A DNA stretch of 64,000 bases from Deinococcus fonticola (GTDB lineage: Bacteria; Deinococcota; Deinococci; Deinococcales; Deinococcaceae). The DNA lies in assembly GCF_004634215.1 (NCBI RefSeq), contig NZ_SMMH01000019.1, positions 1 to 64,000 of the forward strand, read 5' to 3'. The notes beneath the pieces were generated by a model. That model saw nothing but the letters and a program-made list of their open reading frames with translations. It had not been told where the DNA came from and made no database searches. Shown here piece after piece: positions 28,783 to 40,611 of this stretch. Positions within the stretch are counted from its first letter, which is position 1. Each line of letters starts with the position of its first letter. The position numbers and the translations under genes are program-made.

Positions 28783-29658
28783 TCAGCGGCTGGCGATTTT
28801 CAGGCGGCGTTCCATCTGGTCCGTGAAGAAGGTCAGCACGGTGGTCAGCGCGAGATACACGGCGGCAGCGACCAGCAGCGCGGGAATGGGCTGGAAGGTG
28901 CTGCTGCGCACCTGATCGGCAATGCGCAGGATTTCCGTCACGGCGATGGTGGCGGCCAGCGAGGAATCCTTCAGCAGCGCCACGATGTTGTTCACCAGCG
29001 CCGGCAGCGCGAGGCGCAGGGCCTGCGGGAGCACCACCGTAGTCATGGTGGACAGGCTGCCCAGGCCCAGCGAGCGGGCGGCCTCGACCTGTCCACGTGG
29101 CACGCCCTGCACCCCGCCGCGCACCACTTCAGCGTTGTAAGCGGCGACGTTGAGGGCGAGCGCGAACACGGCCGCGACAAACGCCGAGCCGAGTTCCAGG
29201 AAAGGCCAGGTGTCCGCCCATTCCAGCAGTTTTCCGAAAGGCGGAAACAGTTCAGGCAGGGCGTAGTAACTGAACAGCAGCTGCACGAAAAGGGGCGTGC
29301 CGCGCACCACCCACACGATGAAAGTACAGATGGCGGAAATGAGGCTGCCGATCCAGTAGGCGACACTGCCGCGCGTGTTCACGAACAGGGACGTGTTCGC
29401 CATTTTCCCCAGCCCCAGGAGCACGCCCAGCACCAGCCCCAGCACCCCGGACACCAGCGTCAGGTAAAGCGTCGTTTTGGCGCCGGACACGAACAGGGCG
29501 GCGTTCTTGGTAATCGCTTCGGGCCAGACCGGCAGTTGCAGCGCCAGCGTAATCAGCCAGAACAGCACCAGAAACGAAACGATGGCCCCGATGACCCACA
29601 GCAGCAGGTTGCTGCCCGGAGCCGCCTGACGCGCAGGCACGCTTCTGGGGGTGGTCAT
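28783..29658 (-). CDS. Polar amino-acid ABC transporter permease
   Basis: A 291-residue inner-membrane permease of the HisM/GlnP type. It has an N-terminal membrane helix (LLLWVIGAIVSFLVLFWLI) and about five more; the cytoplasmic EAA loop is EAARSLGLGSLSTMTTVVLPQALRLALP, and VRGTPLFVQLLF is typical of polar amino-acid permeases. No ATPase or binding-protein gene is adjacent in the window, so its partners are encoded elsewhere. GAGGGCG precedes the ATG. Confidence 0.85.
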   Translation of the reverse strand: MTTPRSVPARQAAPGSNLLLWVIGAIVSFLVLFWLITLALQLPVWPEAITKNAALFVSGAKTTLYLTLVSGVLGLVLGVLLGLGKMANTSLFVNTRGSVAYWIGSLISAICTFIVWVVRGTPLFVQLLFSYYALPELFPPFGKLLEWADTWPFLELGSAFVAAVFALALNVAAYNAEVVRGGVQGVPRGQVEAARSLGLGSLSTMTTVVLPQALRLALPALVNNIVALLKDSSLAATIAVTEILRIADQVRSSTFQPIPALLVAAAVYLALTTVLTFFTDQMERRLKIASR

Positions 29659-29814
29659 CGGGACGCCCTCACAGGCGGGAAGGTCAGCCTTGACAGCAAC
29701 AGGCGTGTGAACATTGCGGGAATCATGTCATATTTCACGGTTGCGGAAAACAGGTGGAGCAAGAACAGGCAGGAGGGCTGGCCCAGACCCGCGCCGACTC
29801 TCCCGTGCCCATCA

Positions 29815-29843
29815 TAAAAAACCGCCCGGAATGGGGCGGCTTT
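29815..29843 (-). terminator. Terminator of the carboxylase gene
   Basis: On the minus strand GCCGCCC...GGGCGGT is followed by TTTTTTA (plus-strand stem 29822-29827 with 29834-29839), 14 nt past the carboxylase stop. Confidence 0.8.
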
Positions 29844-29856
29844 CTTGCTGACTGGT

Positions 29857-31419
<1,563 letters not shown>

Positions 31420-31430
31420 GCGTCTAATCT

Positions 31431-31466
31431 ACCCGGATTGCCGCAGGCGAAAGCGGCAATCCGGGT
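31431..31466. promoter_or_regulatory. 14-bp inverted repeat just upstream of the carboxylase -10 box
   Basis: ACCCGGATTGCCGC (31431-31444) and GCGGCAATCCGGGT (31453-31466) are perfectly complementary with an 8-nt loop. No T run follows on either strand. Its left end touches the TAGATT -10 box of the carboxylase gene (31426-31431), so it covers the promoter core. It could be an operator or the end of the upstream VanW transcript. Confidence 0.45.
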
Positions 31467-31643
31467 GACTGTCCTGGGAACACGGCCGCCGTTAGACCGG
31501 GTCAAAGGGCAGGATTATAATTTGTGTTCTCGTAACACTGATAGGTCACGTTCTGTAGCGATTTGCGAGGCTCATCTGCTGAGATGACGACGGATTAACC
31601 TCTCTGCAGCAGCTGAGGAAGCAGCGGCAATGGTGAACTTCTC

Positions 31644-33392
31644 TCAGGAGCGGGGCCGGCCGCTGTTTGCCAGAGCGGTGCCGGGGCCGTATTCGTACAC
31701 GGCCTGCCACGGTTTGTAGTTGGTGGTGGTACGGTCGTATTTCACGGCGCCGCTGGCGTCCTTGATGGCGCGGGTGATGTACAGGTTGTAGCCGTCCTGC
31801 GCCCAGTCCACCTGCGCGACCCGCCCACCCAGAGCCGGGTTGTACACGTACTTGGCCGGTGGGTGCGCCTGGCGCGACAGGATCACAGCGGGGCTGACGG
31901 ATACGCTGCGCTGGGGTTTGACGGTGCCCCACACTTCCACCACCAGGGTGCTGGTCTTGTTGTTGTTCTGCGTTTTCAGCATGATCGTGCCGCCGGTATC
32001 GTTCTTCAGCTTCAGGTCGACGCCAGGGTCGTACACGGCGGCCTCGAAGCCCACCTGCGGTTCGTAGTAGCCCACGCGGTAGGAGTGCTGGTTGCGCTCC
32101 ACCACCGGCAGCCCCGCCTGGTACAGCGCGCGGAAGGTGGTGGTGCTGACCTGACACACGCCGCCGCCCAGGCCGTCCACGGTGCGCCCGCCGCTGATGA
32201 TCAGGCCGCCCACGAACCCGTTGTCGGGGGTAATGCCGCCCAGCGCATTCAGGAAACTGAAGACTTCACCGGCGGGCACCACCGCACCGTCGATTTTCTG
32301 GGCGGCGTTCGCCACGTTGGTGCGGCGCTCGGGGCTGCTGTGGTAGTAGGTGCTGCGCCCCACGGCGATCAGTTGCAACTTGTTCGGGTCGGGTAACTGC
32401 GCCGCCGTGAGTTTCGGCTGGGCCACCCTGGCCGGGAACACCACGGCCCTGGCGTCCGGGTCGACCAGAGCTTTCTTGAACACGTCCAGCGCGGCGGCCC
32501 GGTCGACTTCATGCCCGGTCTTCTCGGCCACGCGCACGTACTTGCCGCCCTGCCAGGCGTAGCGGGCGTCCCGGGCGGGTTCGTTGATGTAGCCCGATAC
32601 GAACTTGAAAGCCCTGTCGATGGTGGCCGGGTCGAGCACGATCCCTTCGGGCTTTACCCAGTACAGGTCAGCGACCTGCAATGGGGAAAGCACGCCGGTG
32701 CGGGTGGTGCCCTCCAGTTTGAAGACCATGCGGCGCATCAGGCGGTTGCCCTGATCGGCCAGTTTCTGGAGGTTCTCGGCGGACTGCGGGGACTTCCAGG
32801 TGATCAGCGGCAGGGTCAGGGTGGACACGTTCGGGTTGTCCTTGAAAGTGTTCACGGCGCTCTTCACGTCGGCCTGGCGGCCTGGCGTGTCTGGGGTCAG
32901 CACGGCGTACTTCAGGGTCTTCTTGTCGAAGCCCAGCGTGGCGGGCCTGGGCTGGGTGCCCAGCGGCGCGGTCAGTTTCGAGAGGGTGGCGGCAGTCTTG
33001 CCGGTGTCGACCGAGGTGATCAGCGGGAAGCTCTGCGGTTCGGCACGGCCCAGGGCGCTCTGAAGGCGTTCCAGCATGCTGCGTTCCTGCGTGTAGGCCT
33101 GGGCGGGCCGCAGGCTGGCGCGCGGATCGATCTGCCAGCCCAGGGCGGTGCTGGTCAGCGTCCAGGTCTGGTCGGCGGCCTTGACCGTCACCGGGCGGCC
33201 CTTGCCGACGGCAGCATCACGTAGGCGCTGTGCGGCCGCGTCCGGGGTCAACCCGCCCACATCCACGCCGCCCACCCGCACGCCGGGGGCCAGCGTACCC
33301 GTGTCCTGGGTGGCCACGCCCATGGCCAACGCGCCGCCCAGCAGCAGCGCGGTAATCACCCCACCAATTGCATATTTCATCCCCACTGTCAT
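31644..33392 (-). CDS. VanW family protein with peptidoglycan-binding-like domains
   Basis: A 582-residue envelope protein: an N-terminal membrane anchor (MKYAIGGVITALLLGGALAMGVA), then two putative peptidoglycan-binding-4-type domains (about residues 30-150 and 215-345), then the VanW domain (about 370-500, with FSFLNALGGITPDNGF, GGGVCQVSTTTFRALYQAGL and RNQHSYRVGYYEP), and a C-terminal beta-rich G5-like tail. The VanW function is unknown despite its link to vancomycin clusters. TACACT lies 8 nt before this ATG; the alternative GTG 3 nt upstream would add one residue. Confidence 0.85.
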   Translation of the reverse strand: MTVGMKYAIGGVITALLLGGALAMGVATQDTGTLAPGVRVGGVDVGGLTPDAAAQRLRDAAVGKGRPVTVKAADQTWTLTSTALGWQIDPRASLRPAQAYTQERSMLERLQSALGRAEPQSFPLITSVDTGKTAATLSKLTAPLGTQPRPATLGFDKKTLKYAVLTPDTPGRQADVKSAVNTFKDNPNVSTLTLPLITWKSPQSAENLQKLADQGNRLMRRMVFKLEGTTRTGVLSPLQVADLYWVKPEGIVLDPATIDRAFKFVSGYINEPARDARYAWQGGKYVRVAEKTGHEVDRAAALDVFKKALVDPDARAVVFPARVAQPKLTAAQLPDPNKLQLIAVGRSTYYHSSPERRTNVANAAQKIDGAVVPAGEVFSFLNALGGITPDNGFVGGLIISGGRTVDGLGGGVCQVSTTTFRALYQAGLPVVERNQHSYRVGYYEPQVGFEAAVYDPGVDLKLKNDTGGTIMLKTQNNNKTSTLVVEVWGTVKPQRSVSVSPAVILSRQAHPPAKYVYNPALGGRVAQVDWAQDGYNLYITRAIKDASGAVKYDRTTTNYKPWQAVYEYGPGTALANSGRPRS

Positions 33393-33472
33393 CACTGACC
33401 AGTGTAAGGAATGCCGCGCCGCAATGATGAAAGCGGGCCGGACAACCCTGCTGCATAAAGAAAAGAGAAGGG

Positions 33473-33507
33473 GGATGGGCAGGCCGACTGAATTGACCTG
33501 CCCATGC
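33473..33507 (-). terminator. Hairpin after the HD-domain gene
   Basis: ATGGGCAGG/CCTGCCCAT (33478-33507 region) with a 13-nt loop; on the minus strand it is followed by a pyrimidine-rich run CCCCCTTCTCTTTTCTTT. Confidence 0.55.
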
Positions 33508-33574
33508 TAATCACTCCACGCGCTGCCCGCAAGAACGGCCCGCAGACACGCCCGAAGGCCGTCTGGCACGCCGC

Positions 33575-34728
<1,154 letters not shown>

Positions 34729-34732
<4 letters not shown>

Positions 34733-35547
34733 TCGCCTTTGAACTCGGGTTTGCGTTTGGCCAGGAACGCCCCGGTGCCTTCCTGAAAGTCGGCGGTCGC
34801 CACCGCCATGCCGAACAGGTCGGCTTCTATTTCGCACCCGGCGTCCAGCGTGGTGTCCAGGCCGCGCCGCACCGCCTCTTTCACCAGCGAGAGGGCAATC
34901 GGGCCATTTTTCACGATGTTCTCGGCAACTTCACGCGCCTTGGCCAGCGGTTCGTCGGCCAGGTAATTCACGACGCCCATCTGCAGGGCTTCCTCGGCGC
35001 TGATCTGCCGGGCCGTGAGCAGCAAGTCCAGCGCGCGGCCCGCACCGATCAGGCGCGGCAGGCGCTGCGTACCACCGAACCCCGGAATAACGCCCAGCGT
35101 GACTTCAGGCAGGCCCAGGCGGGCGCGGGGGGACGCCACGCGGATGTCGCAGGCGAGGGCCAGCTCAAACCCGCCGCCCAGCGCAAAGCCGTTGATGGCG
35201 GCAATGACGGGAATAGGCAGGTTGCTGATCTGGCTCATGACGTCCTGTCCGGCCAGCGCCACCTCACGGCCCGCGTACACACCGTCCAGCCCGTTCAGTT
35301 CGCTGATGTCGGCGCCGGCCACGAAGGCCTTCTCGCCCGCTCCGGTGATGATCAGCGCACCGATTTCGGCGTTGTCGACGATCAGGTCGAGCGCCTCACT
35401 CATCTCACTGAACGTTTCGCTGTTCAGGGCGTTCAGGGCCCTGGGGCGGTTCAGCGTCAGAACAGCCAACGGACCGTGCTGGTCGATGGTGAGGTTCTCG
35501 AATTCGTATTCGTCCATGTGCGGAATGTCCTGCGGATTTTGCGTCAT
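34729..35547 (-). CDS. Enoyl-CoA hydratase/isomerase family protein
   Basis: A 272-residue crotonase. Oxyanion-hole segments are AFVAGADISEL (about residues 84-94) and NGFALGGGFELALACD; the catalytic glutamates are in LGLPEVTLGVIPGFGGTQRL. Likely hydrates enoyl-CoA in beta-oxidation. The start at 35547 has GGGGGC just upstream; MDEYEFENLTID, ten residues in, is an equally family-like N-terminus with AGGA upstream. Operon with the HD-domain protein. Confidence 0.9.
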
Positions 35548-36013
35548 GCCCCCATGGTGACATGAACGGCGCGGCAGGACGGACGGTAGCCGTTCGCAGC
35601 AAGCCGGGACTCAGCCGCCCAGCTCTAGGCAAAATCCGTCCATTTCTTGAGGTCAGGTGATGCAATCCCTGAAATGGCCCATCACGCACCGCCCGCATTC
35701 CCAGAGTGAGCACGGCGCGACCACATGAAAGTCCCTCTCATGAACACCGAACGTAAAAAAAGCTGTGCCTTTCTCATCCAAGGAAGGATTTAAACGGCAA
35801 GATAAGCAATTCCAGCTCACATCACAATCTCCCTTTTACACATTTCGTTCTCATTGTGCCTGGTTCTCAATCAGATTCGCGCAAAGGACGGGTCGCTCGG
35901 TCTCATCAGCAGACAATTTTTCACAGACTCCTCATTCCAGCTGACTAAGTTGAACGACAGGAAAGTCGGTTCTGAGCGCTTCACGTGCTCATTTTCGACG
36001 CAAGGAGACCAGC
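35548..36013. other. Long intergenic region upstream of the SLH protein gene
   Basis: 466 bp, distinctly more AT-rich than the surroundings, especially 35740-35960. No gene is supported. It probably carries a strong promoter and long untranslated leader for the abundant SLH protein; AAGGAG lies 7 nt before the ATG. No single -35/-10 pair stands out. Confidence 0.5.
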
Positions 36014-37243
36014 ATGCGTAACACCCTCATGATTTCGTCCATTGTTGCCCTGAGCCTCGGCGTTGCCGGCGCACAGACCGCCCCGGCCACCAGCACCCCC
36101 GCCACCACCACGGCCGCTCCCGCCCAGGTGACCCTGAGTGACGTTCCCGCCGGCCACTGGGCCAAGGACGCCGTCGACAAGATCGTCTCCTGCGGCCTGA
36201 TCCAGGGCTTCCCCGACGGTACCTTCCGTGGCAACGAAAACCTGACCCGTTACCAGGCCGCCCTGATCTTCCACCGCCTGCTGACCAGCGGCGCGATGGC
36301 CCAGTGTGGATTCAGCAGCGGCGACATGACCACCATCGTCAACGGCATGCAGGAAGTCAGCACAGAACTGGCCGCCATCAGCACCCGCGTCGGCGACCTC
36401 GAGAAAGCCAACGCTGACCAGGCCGCCCGCATCGCCGCCCTGGAAGAAAAAATCGCCGGCCTGAACACCGGTGCCGCCAGCGCTGACGTGACCGCCCTGA
36501 CCGCCCGTATCGACGCGCTGGAAGCCGCCATCAAGAACATCCCGGCCGGCCCCCAGGGCCCCGCTGGCCCGGCCGGCCCCCAGGGCCCCGCTGGCCCCCA
36601 AGGCCCGGCCGGCACCGCCGCCGCTCCTGCGCCCGCCACCAGCACCACGACCACCGTGGTGACCGAACCCGCCACCCCCGCCGCCAGCACCACCGTGGTG
36701 ATCGGCGACGTGGCGCCTGCCATGGCTGACAAGAACCTTTACGCCGGCCTGAGCTTCGGGGCCAAGATGTCGGATGTCGACACCAAAGCCTGCAAGAGCG
36801 GCCTGCGTGGCAACGGCGCAGACGCGGGTTACTGCACCACTGTCGGCGGCATGATCGGTTCCAAGAGTGTCTTCGGCCCCATCGGTGCCCGCGTGGCCGT
36901 GGATTACAACATCGGTCAGAAAGCGGTGAATGCCGACCTGGCCGCCACCTACAACCTGGATCTGGGCACCAACCTGGGCGTGTATGCCGGCCTGGGCCTG
37001 GGCCTGACCGCCAGCCCCACCTACACCACCACCGGCACGGCCGGCAGCACCACCGACATGTACGGCCTGGGCCTGGTGGGCGTGGAATACCGCTTCACCG
37101 ACAGCATCGCCGCCTTCGTGGAAGGCAACGGCCGCTACTACCTGAGCAACAAGGGCACCGGCACCGGCATCAGCGGTGACGCCAGCAGCACCACCCGCGG
37201 CTTCAACGGCGCCGTGAAAGCCGGCGTGAAGTTCTACTTCTAA
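36014..37243 (+). CDS. SLH-domain outer-envelope protein with collagen-like linker and beta-barrel
   Basis: A 409-residue protein. Signal peptide (1-20), Thr/Pro-rich linker, one SLH domain (about 40-92, LSDVPAGHWAKDAVDKIV...GFPDGTFRGNENLTRYQAA) that binds the cell wall, a coiled coil (about 108-175), seven G-P-x triplets of collagen type (179-200), a Thr/Ala linker, then a C-terminal outer-membrane beta-barrel ending in FYF. It therefore ties the outer membrane to peptidoglycan. In D. radiodurans an SlpA-type protein sits upstream of recJ, as here. Strong Shine-Dalgarno AAGGAG and G/C-optimised codons suggest high expression. Confidence 0.88.
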   Translation: MRNTLMISSIVALSLGVAGAQTAPATSTPATTTAAPAQVTLSDVPAGHWAKDAVDKIVSCGLIQGFPDGTFRGNENLTRYQAALIFHRLLTSGAMAQCGFSSGDMTTIVNGMQEVSTELAAISTRVGDLEKANADQAARIAALEEKIAGLNTGAASADVTALTARIDALEAAIKNIPAGPQGPAGPAGPQGPAGPQGPAGTAAAPAPATSTTTTVVTEPATPAASTTVVIGDVAPAMADKNLYAGLSFGAKMSDVDTKACKSGLRGNGADAGYCTTVGGMIGSKSVFGPIGARVAVDYNIGQKAVNADLAATYNLDLGTNLGVYAGLGLGLTASPTYTTTGTAGSTTDMYGLGLVGVEYRFTDSIAAFVEGNGRYYLSNKGTGTGISGDASSTTRGFNGAVKAGVKFYF

Positions 37244-37259
37244 GCCTCTCCTGCCTCAT

Positions 37260-37287
37260 AGACCCCCTTCCTTGGGGGTCTTTTTTA
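37260..37287 (+). terminator. Rho-independent terminator of the SLH protein gene
   Basis: AGACCCCC (37260-37267), loop TTCCTT, GGGGGTCT (37274-37281), TTTTTATT. Confidence 0.92.
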
Positions 37288-37330
37288 TTGCCAGCGGCGC
37301 TGTCCTGAGCGTTCCCCTAGGCGCTTGCTC

Positions 37331-37336
37331 TACACT
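37331..37336 (+). promoter_or_regulatory. -10 box (TACACT) of the LapA-like/recJ operon
   Basis: TACACT ends 6 nt before ATG 37343; it supports this start over an in-frame upstream TTG and predicts a leaderless message. Confidence 0.55.
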
Positions 37337-37342
37337 GGGGGG

Positions 37343-37675
37343 ATGCGTGCGTTGTCCTTTCTTCAGGTTCTGCTGCTGCTGGGTCTCCTGGCTTACGTGC
37401 TGCTGGTGGCCCTGGAAAATCCCATCCTGCTGCGGTTTCCTCTGCCGATGGGGCGCGGGGAATGGCTGGTGCCGGGCGGTCTGGCCCTGGGCGGCTTCGC
37501 GGTGCTGGGCGGGCTGTACGCCACGCTGCTTTTCCTGCCCGTGCTGGCGCGGCTGCTTCAACACAGCAGAATGGAAGCCCGGACGCTGCGCAGCCTGGAA
37601 GACCGCCTGGCCTCTACCCTTCAGGCCAGGCTCGCGGCGCTGCCCAGCGAACCAGGCGAGAAGGTCGGCGAGTGA
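37343..37675 (+). CDS. LapA-domain-like small membrane protein
   Basis: A 110-residue protein with two membrane helices (LSFLQVLLLLGLLAYVLLVAL and PGGLALGGFAVLGGLYATLLFLPVL) joined by the short ENPILLRFPLPMGRGEW segment, the layout of the LapA/DUF1049 family. A cytoplasmic coiled coil follows (RMEARTLRSLEDRLAS). Its function here is unknown; LapA in enterobacteria helps assemble lipopolysaccharide, which Deinococcus lacks. Its stop overlaps the recJ GTG start, so it is coupled to the repair nuclease. Confidence 0.65.
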   Translation: MRALSFLQVLLLLGLLAYVLLVALENPILLRFPLPMGRGEWLVPGGLALGGFAVLGGLYATLLFLPVLARLLQHSRMEARTLRSLEDRLASTLQARLAALPSEPGEKVGE

Positions 37676-39816
37676 AGCCCCCCGAAAACTGGGTGCTGGC
37701 ACGTCCGGCCAGCCGGGCCGAATTGCTGCGGGCCATGCGGCAGTGGCGGGTGGCGCCACCCCTGGCGCAGGTGCTGGCCGGCCGGCACCTGACGCCGGAA
37801 TTGCTGCGCCCGCCCCTGGCGCTGACCCCCAACCCCGGTCTGCGGGAAGCGGCGGAGCGAATCGTGGCCGCCATCCGCGCGGGCAAACGCATTCGAATTC
37901 ACGGGGATTACGACGCGGACGGCGTCACCGCCACGTCCATCCTGGTGCTGGGCCTGCGGGCCGCCGGCGCCGATGTCCACGGCTTTATTCCGCACCGGCT
38001 GAACGAGGGCTACGGCATTCACCTGAGCCGCGTCCCCGAGCACGCCGGGGCCTGCGACCTGCTGGTCACGGTGGATTGCGGCGTCACCAACCTCGAGGAA
38101 GTCCAGGCGCTGCTGGCGGCCGGCAAGGAAGTCATCGTCACCGATCACCACGCGCCCGGCCCGGACTTCCCCAGGTGCCTGGTGGTGCACCCGCATCTGA
38201 CCGAGCAGTTCGACCCCGCCCGCCACAACCTGACCGGGGCGGGCGTGGCGTACCACCTGCTGTGGGCCGTGAACGAGGCGCTGGGCCTGCCCGAACCGCG
38301 CGCGCTGAGCGCCCTGGCGTGCCTGGGCACCGTGGCGGACGTGGCTCCGCTGGTCGGGGAAAACCGCGCCCTGGTGCAGGCTGGGCTGGAGGAACTGAAC
38401 CGCACCGAACTGCCGGGCTTAAAAGCCCTGAAAGAGGGTCACCGGCTGGAGCAGGTGACGGCGCGGGACGTGGCGTTTATTCTGGCTCCGCGCATCAATG
38501 CGGCGGGGCGCATGGGGGAAGCCGAGCGCGCCCTGGAACTGCTGACCGCCGAATACCTGCATGAGGCGCAGGCCCTGGCCAGCTATCTGGAGACACGCAA
38601 CCAGGAGCGGCGCACCTTGCAGGACACCATGTTCCGGCAGGCGCTGCAACTCGTGAACCCCAGCGACCCGGCCCTGGTGGTGACCCACCCGGACTGGCAC
38701 GCGGGCGTGATGGGCATCGTGGCCAGCAAGCTGCTGGAAACCTTTTACAAACCTGTGTATATCGTGGCGCAGGGCAAGGGGTCGGTGCGCAGCACGCCCG
38801 GCATCAGCGCCGTGCAAGGTCTGCGCAACTCCGAGGATCTGCTGAAAAAGTTCGGCGGTCACCCGGGCGCCGCCGGCTTCTCGCTGGACGAGGCGAACCT
38901 GGCAGCCTTTCAGGAACGCATTCATGAGTACGCCCGGCAGTTCCCGGTGCCGGTGCCGACCATCCGGCTGGACGCCCCCCTGCCGCCGCTGGGCGCCACG
39001 GCTGAACTGGTCGCGCAGGCCGCCACCTTCGAGCCGTTCGGAGAAGGCATGACTCCGCCGCTGTGGCACGTGCGCGGCCCCCTCACCGAGCCCCGGCTGG
39101 TCGGCAAGAACAGGAACAGCCTGCAGTTCCGGCTGGGTCACCTGAAAGGTGTGAAGTACAGCGAAACCGACGCCACGCCCGGCGAGCGCGACCTGGGCAC
39201 CCACCTGACCCTGAACGAGTGGCGTGGGCGCGTGAACCTGGAATTGCACGCCCAGGCCCTGCGCCCACCCGGAACCATCGCTCTGGACGGTGCAGATGGC
39301 CTCAGTGTGGAAGACACCCCGCGCCTGAACCCCAGGGAAGCGATGGGACGCCTCAGCGCGGGCGCCGCAGCCTACGCGCAGAACGGCGTGGTGGACTTCC
39401 TGCGCGACAACGTGCCCGGCGTGCAGCTGCTGGAAGTCGGTCAGGCGTTCCATGGGCCGGAACTGATCCTGTACGCCCTGCCGCCCGAGGATGACCTGCG
39501 CCGCTGGCTGGGCACGTCCCGCGTGGCCTTTGCGTTCGGGCCGAAAACCCTGGCGGAACTCGAGGGTTCGTTGACCCTGCATCACCTCGCGGCCCCGCCC
39601 GAGAACCCGCTGTCAGACGCCCTGAAGGACGAGGAACGTCTGGAACGCGCCGCCGACGCCTACCGCCGCTGGCAGTGGGCGCACCATTACCGGGTGCTGA
39701 ACGACGCCGGCTGGGTGGCCAGCGTGTACGCCATGCTGGGCCTGGAACCTGGCATCCCCCGCCCGCTAGACGCCCCGGCAGAAACCGCCCACAGCACCGC
39801 CGTTCCTGTGGCCTGA
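37672..39816 (+). CDS. recJ: Single-stranded-DNA-specific exonuclease RecJ
   Basis: A 5'-3' exonuclease central to RecFOR recombination and double-strand break processing, important in Deinococcus, which lacks RecBC. The 714-residue protein has the DHH phosphoesterase motifs: HGDYDADGV (D79, D81, D83), TVDCGVTN (D135), TDHHAPGPD (158-160), the DHHA1 domain ending GGHPGAAGF, and OB and C-terminal domains. The start is GTG 37672, overlapping the upstream stop; the frame extends further upstream only as the wrong phase of the LapA-like gene. Confidence 0.94.
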   Translation: MKPPENWVLARPASRAELLRAMRQWRVAPPLAQVLAGRHLTPELLRPPLALTPNPGLREAAERIVAAIRAGKRIRIHGDYDADGVTATSILVLGLRAAGADVHGFIPHRLNEGYGIHLSRVPEHAGACDLLVTVDCGVTNLEEVQALLAAGKEVIVTDHHAPGPDFPRCLVVHPHLTEQFDPARHNLTGAGVAYHLLWAVNEALGLPEPRALSALACLGTVADVAPLVGENRALVQAGLEELNRTELPGLKALKEGHRLEQVTARDVAFILAPRINAAGRMGEAERALELLTAEYLHEAQALASYLETRNQERRTLQDTMFRQALQLVNPSDPALVVTHPDWHAGVMGIVASKLLETFYKPVYIVAQGKGSVRSTPGISAVQGLRNSEDLLKKFGGHPGAAGFSLDEANLAAFQERIHEYARQFPVPVPTIRLDAPLPPLGATAELVAQAATFEPFGEGMTPPLWHVRGPLTEPRLVGKNRNSLQFRLGHLKGVKYSETDATPGERDLGTHLTLNEWRGRVNLELHAQALRPPGTIALDGADGLSVEDTPRLNPREAMGRLSAGAAAYAQNGVVDFLRDNVPGVQLLEVGQAFHGPELILYALPPEDDLRRWLGTSRVAFAFGPKTLAELEGSLTLHHLAAPPENPLSDALKDEERLERAADAYRRWQWAHHYRVLNDAGWVASVYAMLGLEPGIPRPLDAPAETAHSTAVPVA

Positions 39817-39865
39817 GCCTCACCGGGCGCCTGGTCAGATTGACCCCTTTACCCAGTCATTTCCC

Positions 39866-39895
39866 TTGACAGGCGACGGGCACTGTCCTTACAGT
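39866..39895 (+). promoter_or_regulatory. Promoter of rnhA (TTGACA - 18 bp - TACAGT)
   Basis: A consensus -35 TTGACA at 39866-39871 and a -10 TACAGT at 39890-39895, 9 nt before ATG 39905. The predicted transcription start is at or next to the start codon. Confidence 0.7.
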
Positions 39896-39904
39896 TCCGG
39901 GGCG

Positions 39905-40438
39905 ATGCCCCCCTCCCCTGCCCGCCCCCAGCACAGTGCCTCCCGTGACCGCCTGCCCATCAGGGCCGGCATTCAACCGGAGAAACCCATTGCGGGCGAG
40001 GTGGTCGAACTGTTCAGTGATGGGGCCTGCGACACCACCAAGGGGCACGGCGGCTGGGCCGCCATTCTGCGCTATGGCCAGAAGGAACTGGTGCTCAGCG
40101 GCAACGAGCGCGACACCACCAACAACCGTATGGAGATTCGCGGGTTGCTGGAGGGCCTGAAAACCCTCAAGCGGCCCTGCCAGGTGCGCGTCATTACCGA
40201 CAGTCAGTACCTGCGCAAGGCCTTTACCGATGGCTGGATTCTGAACTGGCAACGCAACGGCTGGAAAACCGCCAGCAAAGAACCGGTAAAAAATCAGGAC
40301 TTGTGGCTGGAACTGATCGCCCAGGCCCGCACGCACTCCCTGACCTTCGTGTGGGTCAAAGGACACGCCGGCCACGGCGAAAACGAGCGGGTGGATGAGC
40401 TGGCCGTGCAGGAACGTCTGAAACTGCGGAACTCGTGA
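39905..40438 (+). CDS. rnhA: Ribonuclease HI
   Basis: Degrades RNA in RNA-DNA hybrids. The 177-residue protein carries the catalytic acids D39 (ELFSDGACD), E77 (NNRMEIRGLLEGL), D99 (VITDSQY) and D164 (ERVDELA), plus the conserved His of VKGHAGH (H154). The N-terminal 30 residues are a Pro/Arg-rich extension. The start is placed at ATG 39905 from the promoter position; an in-frame TTG at 39866 coincides with the -35 element and cannot be the start. Confidence 0.93.
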   Translation: MPPSPARPQHSASRDRLPIRAGIQPEKPIAGEVVELFSDGACDTTKGHGGWAAILRYGQKELVLSGNERDTTNNRMEIRGLLEGLKTLKRPCQVRVITDSQYLRKAFTDGWILNWQRNGWKTASKEPVKNQDLWLELIAQARTHSLTFVWVKGHAGHGENERVDELAVQERLKLRNS

Positions 40439-40611
40439 GCCCTGATCAGCGATCCGGCATGTTGCGTTCTGCAACCAGGAAAGCATTCACCAGCTCATAA
40501 GAATCCCGATTGCCCTCAAAGTTAAATATCACGTCCAAGACGCCTTTTTCTGCTTCTGCCGTTTACGATGAGCAGCCATTCCATCCCTGTTGAGGCGGAT
40601 TTGAACGCTCC

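Noticed and set aside
40446..40538. 30-codon minus-strand frame ending VIFNFEGNRDSYELVNAFLVAERNMPDR
   Set aside because: The residues look protein-like, but there is only a TTG or GTG start, no ribosome binding site and no TANNNT box; it could be the tail of a lost gene. Not strong enough to annotate.
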